This document shows, in pieces, positions 1 through 6,072 of a stretch of DNA of 6,323 bases. Positions within the stretch are counted from its first letter, which is position 1. Each line of letters begins with the position of its first letter. The position numbers and the translations under genes are program-made. Source of the stretch: Candidatus Lambdaproteobacteria bacterium (GTDB lineage Bacteria > SAR324 > NAC60-12); assembly GCA_012964265.1 (NCBI GenBank), contig DTUH01000301.1, positions 1 through 6,323 of the forward strand, in the 5' to 3' direction. The notes below the pieces were generated by a model, which was not told where the DNA came from, did not search any database, and worked only from the letters and a program-made list of their open reading frames with translations.

Positions 1-292
1 CAACACACACTCTATCAAAATATATTTTAAAAGCAAGAAAAAAATATTTTGTTTTAAAAAAAATTATAGCCAATTTATATTAACTCTCAAAGCCAGACAA
101 ATTTACACGCCATTTACGAAGAAAATAACTCAAATTCCAGTGGACCTGTCACTAAATAGCAAAATAAAAAATCTGTCTGAGCTTCTTCAAAATTAAACCT
201 TTCTTTTCCAAACTGGATTAAAGACGGAAGTTTTCTATAAAAGAAGTCACTGCGGCAAACTTGCTTTTAGGCAAAACTGTTTTGGAACACAG
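1..292. other. AT-rich flank, no supported gene
   Basis: This stretch lies downstream of the minus-strand operon. By hand count it is about 30% GC, clearly more AT-rich than the neighbouring genes, and is full of A and T runs. Plus-strand frame 2 stays open from the window edge to a TAA at 194-196 (about 64 codons). The translation is dominated by Lys, Ile, Phe and Asn, as expected of A/T-rich non-coding DNA, and shows no motif, so I do not call it a gene. It could still be the 3' end of a gene starting outside the window. No GC-rich hairpin with a T-run is visible for the operon; the only symmetry near its end is the short AT-rich CAAAAC-T-GTTTTG at 272-284. Confidence 0.5.
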
Positions 293-2989
293 TCAGGATA
301 AAGTCGGTGGGGTTGAGTCAGGATTTCCGTTGCGGAAGCGTAATAATTGTTTGCGTAAATAGGAATGACGTTTAAGAGGATAATCGACATCAATGGCAGC
401 TTTCCGGATAATTTCAATCGCTTTCTTTATTTTTCCGGATTGAAAATAGGCCTCAGCCAGCGTGTCCAGATTATCAATTGTAGGAAGCAGTTCCACCGAT
501 TTTAGGGCTAAATTCATACCTTTCTCAATATTACGCAACCGCCTGTCTTGAGCTGTCAAATAAAGCCAGGCAAGGTTGTTCAGCACCAAATCGTCTTCCG
601 GACGTTCGGCAATTATTTTTTCATAAAGCTCAATGCTTGAAGCTTCGTTGCCTAACAATGTTTCGACGTTGGCCAGTCGAAAGCTGACATCAAACGCTTG
701 CGGGTGATTCTGCAAAAATCTGCTATAATGAATACGGCTTTTTTCCAAATTTTCAAGTCTCTCATAGACCCATCCCAAGCGCGCGTGAATCCAGGCATTG
801 TCCGGAAGTGCCTTCGCGACTACTTCAAAATGAAGCGCTGCGAGTTCTCTGTTTCCCAGCATTTCATGAAAATAACCCCACTTTTCGTGCATCCAGGGCA
901 GTAGTTGTTTTGAGGTCATATCCTGCGGTTCCATGACAATTTCCTCAGGTGCGCCTTCGAGCAGGAAGTGTAAATTTTTCAAAACCTGACGCGTAAAAGG
1001 ATCGGTTCGAACCGTAGTTATTTTCTGCCAGGCCTTTTCTGTATTTTGACTCGCCAGAACTTTTAATACCGGGAGCAGCACATTGAGTTCTTCACCAAGC
1101 CAGCGACGCTGCTGGACTTCCGGCTGCAAAAGCAAATGAAGATTCCAGGCCCAGAGGCTGCCGGGATTTTCATAGAGCGCCTGTGTAATATTACGGCGTG
1201 CCGGCATTATTTTATTCAATTTCCACTGAATAAAGCCCAAGTGTGTCAGCAGCAAAGAATTGTTTGGACGCAATTTAACCAGTTTTTGAAAAACTTGTTC
1301 CGCTTCCTGCCAACGTTCCTGTAATTTGTATAAACGTCCTTGAGTTTGTAATAAACCTGGTGAATCTTTATACAGTTCCAGACTTTGATCAAGCATGGCT
1401 TCCGCTTCATCAAATTGCTTTTGTTTTAACTTCAGTTGAGATAATTCCAACAGAGCCCATTCAGAATCCGGTTTATCTTTTAGAAAATTGTTAAGTTCTA
1501 TTTCTGCATTTTCAGCCTGTTCTGTTTTCAGCAAAATGCCAATTTTCTGCATACGCGCCCACTCAAAATCCGGTGAGACTGCCAGGGCTTTTTTAAACCA
1601 GCGCAAGGCCTTTTCCTGTCGTTTTAAATTATTTTCATAAAATCCCAGTTTGGCCAGCGCAGCAGAGTTATCAGGCTCCAACTTAACAAAAGACGATAAA
1701 ACTTTTGAAGCTTTTTCAAAAAGCCTGTGTGATTCATAATAAGCAACCAGTTTTTCATTCAGCATGGTTTCAGTTGGAAATTTTTCCAGTCCACGCAAAA
1801 GTGTGTCTTCGCCTTTATCAAACAAAAACTCATCCCAATACAAGCGGTTCAGTCGATTGATGACCAAAAGATTTGCCGGGGCACTTTCCATCAGCCATTC
1901 GTAACGTGCAATAGCCTCTTCATTTTTTTCCAGCATTTCCAGCGTATGTCCGATCTGCTGAATCGCCCATTCGTTTTCCGGATCATATATTAAGCCTTCT
2001 TCAAAAGACAACTGCGCAGACTCCCAGTTTTCCAGTGAAAGATAAACCACTCCCAAACGGAAACTTGCCCAGGGATAAGTCGAGTTTAGTTTAAGTGCAC
2101 GGCGAAGGTATTTTTCCGCAAGCACAAACTTTTCCTGTGTCCATGCCCAATTCCCATAATGCGCGTGTACCCAACTGTTTTCCGGAAACAATTTGAGCAT
2201 GTGCAGCAGAGTTTGCTGCAGTTCTTCCGCAATTTCAGTGGAGTTTTTCTGACTTGACCCATCCAGCTCTTTTTCCTGCAAAACAGAGAGACGACGCAGG
2301 TAAAGTTTTGATTCCGGAGAAAGCTCTACTGCCCTCAGCATGGCTATTTTCGCCTTGTGAGTATCGCCCCGCTTTTCCCATAATGATGAAATACGTAACC
2401 AGAGATCGGGATTCCGATCATTAATTTTGCTCGCCTCAATGTATGCGTCAAGCGCCTCTTCAGACTGTTCCGGAAATTTTAAGGCAGACTTATCACCTAA
2501 TATTACACCAACCAGATAATGAGCTTCGAATAAGTCAGGCTTTAAAGTGAGTGCTTTTTGTGCATCGGCCAGGGCAAGCTGCTGTTTTTCCATGAGCCAG
2601 TAAAGTTGGGCACGATCCAAAAAAAGCAGTGGATTATCAGGATGTTTACGGATTTGTGCAGAATAAAATTTTTGCGATTCCCTGTAATGACCCAAACCTT
2701 GATAGAGACCGCCTTCCAGACGGATGAGTGCAATTGAATCCGGAATTTGCTGCTGCCCGGCACGTAGCACCGAAAAAGATTCGGAGTAGCGCCGTTTACT
2801 TTCTAGATATTGAGCAAGACGGACGTAACCTAATTCATGTGCAGGATGAATCCGGATGGCATTGCGTAATCTGCTTTCCTGCGTATCGGGAACCGGAATT
2901 AAAAATCCCTGACAACCTGCTGAGAATAAAAAAATACCAATTAAAAAAATGCCGGATACACAACGGTTTTTCATGTTTTCAATTCTCAT
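293..2989 (-). CDS. Large TPR-repeat lipoprotein (898 aa)
   Basis: This is a predicted exported lipoprotein that probably acts as a protein-binding scaffold in the cell envelope. The N-terminus has basic residues, a hydrophobic stretch (about residues 11-25) and a lipobox-like FSAG-Cys26. Ser at -3 is unusual, but the pattern fits the broad lipoprotein signature. Gln at +2 does not signal inner-membrane retention under the enterobacterial rule. From about residue 51 to 870 it is nearly all 34-residue TPR units, roughly 20 by eye, with recurrent Ala, Tyr/Trp and Pro at repeat positions, as in the stretches around 305-338 and 731-764. Residues about 611-700 break the pattern. The final units (about 800-870) carry the NNLAWLY and LDTLAEAY motifs common at the end of bacterial TPR arrays. 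Its start overlaps the preceding stop as ATGA, suggesting translational coupling. Met6 is an alternative start that would give a more typical 20-residue signal peptide. Partner and function are unknown. Confidence 0.9.
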   Translation of the reverse strand: MRIENMKNRCVSGIFLIGIFLFSAGCQGFLIPVPDTQESRLRNAIRIHPAHELGYVRLAQYLESKRRYSESFSVLRAGQQQIPDSIALIRLEGGLYQGLGHYRESQKFYSAQIRKHPDNPLLFLDRAQLYWLMEKQQLALADAQKALTLKPDLFEAHYLVGVILGDKSALKFPEQSEEALDAYIEASKINDRNPDLWLRISSLWEKRGDTHKAKIAMLRAVELSPESKLYLRRLSVLQEKELDGSSQKNSTEIAEELQQTLLHMLKLFPENSWVHAHYGNWAWTQEKFVLAEKYLRRALKLNSTYPWASFRLGVVYLSLENWESAQLSFEEGLIYDPENEWAIQQIGHTLEMLEKNEEAIARYEWLMESAPANLLVINRLNRLYWDEFLFDKGEDTLLRGLEKFPTETMLNEKLVAYYESHRLFEKASKVLSSFVKLEPDNSAALAKLGFYENNLKRQEKALRWFKKALAVSPDFEWARMQKIGILLKTEQAENAEIELNNFLKDKPDSEWALLELSQLKLKQKQFDEAEAMLDQSLELYKDSPGLLQTQGRLYKLQERWQEAEQVFQKLVKLRPNNSLLLTHLGFIQWKLNKIMPARRNITQALYENPGSLWAWNLHLLLQPEVQQRRWLGEELNVLLPVLKVLASQNTEKAWQKITTVRTDPFTRQVLKNLHFLLEGAPEEIVMEPQDMTSKQLLPWMHEKWGYFHEMLGNRELAALHFEVVAKALPDNAWIHARLGWVYERLENLEKSRIHYSRFLQNHPQAFDVSFRLANVETLLGNEASSIELYEKIIAERPEDDLVLNNLAWLYLTAQDRRLRNIEKGMNLALKSVELLPTIDNLDTLAEAYFQSGKIKKAIEIIRKAAIDVDYPLKRHSYLRKQLLRFRNGNPDSTPPTLS

Positions 2990-3510
2990 CCCGCAGAATT
3001 CAGTCCCTGGTACGGAACCTCCCAGTTTGGTAGCATCGGTTCCAGTCCAAAATTTAAACCTCCTATATTTTCAATCACAACCATCAACAACTCTGAAGTC
3101 AAAACACCCTCAGGATAAACCAATAAGAGGGGGTAATATTCCGTTTTCCCAAACTGTTTTTTTATATCTGCATTTAGTTGAAAGATTTGAACCAGGTACG
3201 ACAAGAGTGCCGGATCTTTTCCTTGAAGCTGCTCCAGCAATTCATCAAGCGTAAGGGTATAATCCTGATTCTCAAATAAATTGAAATATTCAACCCGATC
3301 CGCATAGCAGCGAATGAAGATGGGTTTTACGTAACCTGGAGCACCCACCCATTCAAATTGTATGCGTTTTTGCGTCGATGGAGAATCTGCGCCTTGCGGA
3401 ACAACGAGTAAAAAACTGATGGAAAGGAATGCTAATATTCCCATCGTACTGAGCAGGACACTCAGAAATGGAAACAGAGTAACTCCGGGAGAATAAGAGG
3501 CATGCCTCAT
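2986..3510 (-). CDS. ExbD/TolR-like protein lacking the usual membrane Asp
   Basis: A 174-residue protein with the ExbD/TolR layout: a short cytoplasmic N-terminus, one membrane helix (about residues 11-37), then a periplasmic domain. The helix begins with a PF-L-S-V motif (residues 14-18) that lines up with PF-I-D-V in E. coli ExbD, so Ser17 sits where the proton-pathway Asp25 should be. No acidic residue occurs before Asp42. In the periplasmic part, residues 64-76 match the first ExbD strand region (IRCYADRVEYF), and residues 128-157 match the C-terminal strand-helix-strand (LLLVYPEG, ELLMVVIENIG, FGLEP). The domain is somewhat longer than in ExbD (about 140 residues in total). It overlaps both neighbours by 4 bases (ATGA), so it is coupled to the ExbB-like gene upstream and the TPR lipoprotein downstream. 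It is presumably the partner of the ExbB-like protein. Family membership is fairly clear; energy coupling is doubtful. Confidence 0.8.
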   Translation of the reverse strand: MRHASYSPGVTLFPFLSVLLSTMGILAFLSISFLLVVPQGADSPSTQKRIQFEWVGAPGYVKPIFIRCYADRVEYFNLFENQDYTLTLDELLEQLQGKDPALLSYLVQIFQLNADIKKQFGKTEYYPLLLVYPEGVLTSELLMVVIENIGGLNFGLEPMLPNWEVPYQGLNSAG

Positions 3511-4688
3511 TGATTTGACTGTTGACGGTTGGCTGTCGGCTCTTCCTTGTCCAGCGTTATTTTTGCTTCCGAACTTGCAGAATTTTCTTTGTCACTTTCA
3601 GCTTTTTTACTGTCACTCATTTCAGCTTTTACTTCAAGTAAAGATTCACTGAATTTTTGAATCAACGGTTGCAATCCCCCAACTTGTGCTACTAATCCTT
3701 TTGAATGTTGCTCCACCGATTCAAGAACAGGTGAAACCTGTTTACGCCAATTTTCGGAAAATTCGGCCATTTGCTCCAGATGTTCACTTACCGCATCATC
3801 CAATGCCTCATCACCCGGACGTAGATGTAAGTTGGGCAGAAGATCTTCCAGACAGTATTCTTCGACACTGAGCAGCAAATCATCTTCAAGTTTGCGCAAA
3901 GAAGAAGCGAGCATCATTATCGGAACAACTCCGACGAGGGCAATAAAAGTTGTGCTGAAAGCGATGGATAATCCACTTGTTACACCACCGAGTGCGGAAC
4001 GCATTTGCGTGTTTATATCTGTGCCGTTTGTATTGCGAATGAAATCTGAAAATTCGCCTATTGACTGTCCAATTCCAAAAACTGTACCGATAAATCCAAT
4101 AATGGGTATTGCCCAGATAAACACATTTAAAAGAGCATAGCCGCTTTGCATACGGTTGTGGTCAATCTCTGCCTGGTAGTTCAAAATCGAAGTTATTTCC
4201 TCCTTTTTCGGAATGGCTTTGAGATGCCTTAATGTGCGGCGCACCCTCCGGAAAATGATGCTGTCCTGAAATTTTTTGACTTTTTGTTCCTGCATAAACT
4301 GACTGATTTCCGCAATTCTTTCATCAACATCCTTAACAAAAATTCCCTTTGTCAAAGAGTCATGCAGGACTTGATTTCGGAAAGCCACATACGCCCGATA
4401 CTGCTGGCGGAACTGACGCCACTTGAAAAAAATCAAAAATAAAGACCAAAGTATGAGGGCAAATATAGTTTCTGAAATACGTCCGGAAAACAGTTGCTGC
4501 CAGTATTCACTGCGGATTACGGGCATCGGAAAAACAAGATAGAAGATTCCTGTGAATAACAGGCTTAAAATTAGTGCCTTGAAGGTGTTTAATGATTCCA
4601 TTCCAGGTGGTTCCGCCAGATATGCATGGCAATTTTTACAATAGGCTGCGGTGTCTAAATTCGACCATCCGCATTTTAGACATTTCAT
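3507..4688 (-). CDS. MotA/TolQ/ExbB-family membrane protein with N-terminal zinc ribbon
   Basis: A 393-residue inner-membrane protein of the MotA/TolQ/ExbB family, whose members form oligomeric channels around ExbD/TolR/MotB-type partners. It starts with a four-cysteine zinc ribbon (C3-x2-C6-x10-C17-x2-C20). Hydrophobic segments follow at about 36-56 and 72-89, then a charged, probably cytoplasmic helical region (90-180), then the conserved channel pair at about 186-211 (PIIGFIGTVFGIG) and 236-262 (GLSIAFSTTFIALVGVVP). Thr202 and Thr246/247 fall where the family has conserved pore threonines. I see no acidic residue within these membrane segments. Residues about 295-350 look coiled-coil-forming, and the last 40 residues are a charged Ser/Glu/Lys tail, probably disordered. 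It is the first gene of the operon, and its stop overlaps the start of the ExbD-like gene as ATGA. Specific function is unknown; the family assignment is confident. Confidence 0.87.
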   Translation of the reverse strand: MKCLKCGWSNLDTAAYCKNCHAYLAEPPGMESLNTFKALILSLLFTGIFYLVFPMPVIRSEYWQQLFSGRISETIFALILWSLFLIFFKWRQFRQQYRAYVAFRNQVLHDSLTKGIFVKDVDERIAEISQFMQEQKVKKFQDSIIFRRVRRTLRHLKAIPKKEEITSILNYQAEIDHNRMQSGYALLNVFIWAIPIIGFIGTVFGIGQSIGEFSDFIRNTNGTDINTQMRSALGGVTSGLSIAFSTTFIALVGVVPIMMLASSLRKLEDDLLLSVEEYCLEDLLPNLHLRPGDEALDDAVSEHLEQMAEFSENWRKQVSPVLESVEQHSKGLVAQVGGLQPLIQKFSESLLEVKAEMSDSKKAESDKENSASSEAKITLDKEEPTANRQQSNQ

Positions 4689-4735
4689 TTTTTGACCAAT
4701 TTGTATAATCAGTTTTTTTGCATTGAAACTACTCC

Positions 4736-4755
4736 TGCTTGACCAGAATCAAGCA
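4736..4755. promoter_or_regulatory. Inverted repeat, candidate operator
   Basis: TGCTTGA (4736-4742) and TCAAGCA (4749-4755) form a perfect 7-base inverted repeat separated by six bases. It covers the -35 box of the proposed rlmN promoter and part of the spacer, in the divergent region shared with the ExbB-like operon. A dimeric repressor bound here would block RNA polymerase at the rlmN promoter and could also influence the leftward operon. No T-run follows on either strand, so a terminator is unlikely. The regulator is not recognised, and a chance palindrome cannot be excluded. Confidence 0.4.
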
Positions 4756-4767
4756 TTTACTTATCAT
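4739..4767 (+). promoter_or_regulatory. Sigma-70-type promoter for rlmN
   Basis: A -35 box TTGACC (4739-4744, five of six consensus matches) and a -10 box TATCAT (4762-4767, five of six) are separated by the ideal 17 bases. Transcription would start near 4774, leaving a leader of about 39 bases before the rlmN ATG. The inverted repeat at 4736-4755 overlaps the -35 box. Confidence 0.6.
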
Positions 4768-4812
4768 GGAGAATAACATATTCAACGCAATAGTGACATT
4801 TCCAAATTTCAA

Positions 4813-5865
4813 ATGCCAAAACTATACAATATAAAAAACTGGACTCGCAACAACCTGCGTGAGTGGATGGATGAAAAAGCCAAAACACAAGGCAAGGTAC
4901 AGGCATTCCGTGCAGATCAGATTTTTTATTGGCTTTATCAGCGGAGGGTAGAAAGCTTTGCCGAAATGCTGAATCTGGGCCAAGAAACCCGGAAACTGCT
5001 CGAAGACCATTTTTGGATCAGCACGCTTGGAAAGGCAGAAAAACAACATTCCCGCGATGGTTCAATCAAGTATCGTTTGTTGCTGGAAGACGGTCAGAGC
5101 ATTGAGTCCGTTTTCATGCCCCACACGAGTCATAATACTGTCTGTGTTTCATCACAGGTAGGGTGCGGAATGGGCTGTGATTTCTGTATGACCGGTACGA
5201 TGGGCTTGGTACGCAATTTAAAAACTTCAGAAATTATTGATCAGGTATTTGCAGTTTATCAGGATATACCGGCAGAACAAAAATTGCGCAATATCGTTTT
5301 TATGGGTATGGGCGAGCCCTTTCACAATTATCAAAATCTAATGCAGGCACTTGAAATTCTGACGGATGAACACGGATTTAATTTTTCACAGCGTCGCATC
5401 ACCGTTTCCACTTCAGGGTTGCTGCCGAAGATACGCCGTTTCGGTAAAGAAAAAATAAAAGCCAATCTTGCAATTTCCCTGAATGGAGTTACAGACAAAG
5501 TCCGTTCAAAACTGATGCCTGTGAACACTGCATACAACCTGGAAAAACTGATGAAAGTTTGTCGTGAATTTCCCCTTGAATCACGCAGACGTATCACTTT
5601 TGAATATATTCTGATTCGTGACCTGACTGATTCGATTGAAGATGCGAAGGGTTTGATACGTTTGCTGCACGGTCTTAAATTCAAGATCAACTTGATTCCC
5701 TATAATTCTGATCCGGCAAACAAATATCAAGCGCCTTCACAAAAACAGTCTCGCAAATTTCAAAAGTATTTACTTGATCATGATGTAGTAGCACCTCTAC
5801 GAATTTCCAAAGGACAGGACATTCAGGGTGCCTGTGGTCAATTAGTTATTGAAGCAAAACCTTGA
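4813..5865 (+). CDS. rlmN: Dual-specificity 23S rRNA/tRNA adenine-C2 methyltransferase RlmN
   Basis: This cytoplasmic radical-SAM enzyme methylates C2 of A2503 in 23S rRNA and, in E. coli, A37 of some tRNAs, using one SAM as methyl donor and another as radical source. At 350 residues it has normal family length. The N-terminal RNA-binding part (about 8-70) has the expected AFRADQIFYWLYQ and F-EM-NL motifs. The iron-sulfur cluster cysteines are C118, C122 and C125 (CxxxCxxC). Cys111, seven residues before the cluster motif, and Cys341 in GACGQL match the E. coli C118/C355 pair, the latter being the transiently methylated residue. GMGEP at 165-169, VSTSG at 198-202, LAISLN at 219-224 and NLIPYN at 293-298 are also family hallmarks. 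GMGEP favours RlmN over the Cfr resistance enzyme. The ATG at 4813 fits the family N-terminus, though no Shine-Dalgarno is visible. It has its own promoter and is divergent from the ExbB-like operon; no functional link is apparent. Confidence 0.97.
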   Translation: MPKLYNIKNWTRNNLREWMDEKAKTQGKVQAFRADQIFYWLYQRRVESFAEMLNLGQETRKLLEDHFWISTLGKAEKQHSRDGSIKYRLLLEDGQSIESVFMPHTSHNTVCVSSQVGCGMGCDFCMTGTMGLVRNLKTSEIIDQVFAVYQDIPAEQKLRNIVFMGMGEPFHNYQNLMQALEILTDEHGFNFSQRRITVSTSGLLPKIRRFGKEKIKANLAISLNGVTDKVRSKLMPVNTAYNLEKLMKVCREFPLESRRRITFEYILIRDLTDSIEDAKGLIRLLHGLKFKINLIPYNSDPANKYQAPSQKQSRKFQKYLLDHDVVAPLRISKGQDIQGACGQLVIEAKP

Positions 5866-5919
5866 ATGTAAGATATGATTCAACAAAAACAGATGAAATT
5901 TTTATGTTAAGATTAGCAG

Positions 5920-5957
5920 ATTAAAAGTCAATTTAAATGTTTTAATGATCTTTTTTT
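5920..5957 (+). terminator. Weak terminator-like element after rlmN
   Basis: ATTAAAA (5920-5926) and TTTTAAT (5940-5946) can form a 7-base-pair all-A/T stem with a 13-base loop. A run of seven T follows at 5951-5957. It lies about 55 bases after the rlmN stop. The stem lacks G/C pairs and has a spacer before the T-run, so intrinsic termination would be weak; it may simply be AT-rich spacer. Confidence 0.25.
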
Positions 5958-5959
5958 CA

Positions 5960-5982
5960 GGTATTACTAAATATTAGTTGCC
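5960..5982. repeat. Short imperfect inverted repeat in the spacer before the sigma-factor gene
   Basis: ACTAA (5966-5970) and TTAGT (5974-5978) are perfectly complementary around a three-base centre. Allowing a two-base bulge, the outer bases GGTA (5960-5963) and TGCC (5979-5982) extend the stem to nine pairs including one G-U. It lies just upstream of the proposed sigma-factor promoter, so it could be a regulator site or a 3' stem-loop of the rlmN transcript. Function is unproven. Confidence 0.25.
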
Positions 5983-6004
5983 TGCAATGACTGTTTGATG
6001 TATT

Positions 6005-6033
6005 TTGAACTGGAAAAAAAACTGTGATATCCT
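6005..6033 (+). promoter_or_regulatory. Candidate promoter for the sigma-factor gene
   Basis: TTGAAC (6005-6010) and TATCCT (6028-6033) each match the sigma-70 boxes at four of six positions and are spaced by 17 bases. The predicted start near 6040 would give a leader of about 33 bases. The match is moderate in an AT-rich region. An autoregulated ECF-type promoter would look different, and I saw no clear one. Confidence 0.33.
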
Positions 6034-6072
6034 TATTTTCGAAGATTAAATTGACCAAATTTGTAGAAATCC

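Noticed and set aside
2..196. Open plus-strand frame from the window edge, possible 3' end of a gene
   Set aside because: Its length is not remarkable for such A-rich DNA, a second frame is also open to position 80, and the peptide is low in complexity. It cannot be excluded without the sequence to the left.
261..284. Terminator for the minus-strand operon from small inverted repeats (TTGC/GCAA and CAAAAC/GTTTTG)
   Set aside because: The stems are four to six mostly A-T pairs with no U-run after them on the minus strand.
2728..3254. Two overlapping 101-codon plus-strand frames across the lipoprotein/ExbD-like junction
   Set aside because: Both are antisense to genes with clear domain evidence and show no family features of their own.
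3686..4140. Plus-strand frames of 61 and 102 codons inside the ExbB-like gene
   Set aside because: They are antisense to the conserved channel helices, so they are best explained as shadows.
4702..4730. Leftward promoter for the ExbB-like operon (TATACA with a -35 box about 17 bases upstream)
   Set aside because: The -10 match is only moderate, the -35 (AGTTTC) is poor, and the leader would be about ten bases. The TATAAT on the plus strand at 4704-4709 also lacks a -35 partner.
5166..5187. Cfr-type antibiotic-resistance methyltransferase instead of RlmN
   Set aside because: The GMGEP motif and the overall alignment match RlmN; Cfr has a different residue in place of that proline.
5331..5690. 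119-codon minus-strand reading frame inside rlmN
   Set aside because: It lies wholly antisense to conserved RlmN motifs and has an Arg/Ser/Ile-rich composition typical of a shadow frame.
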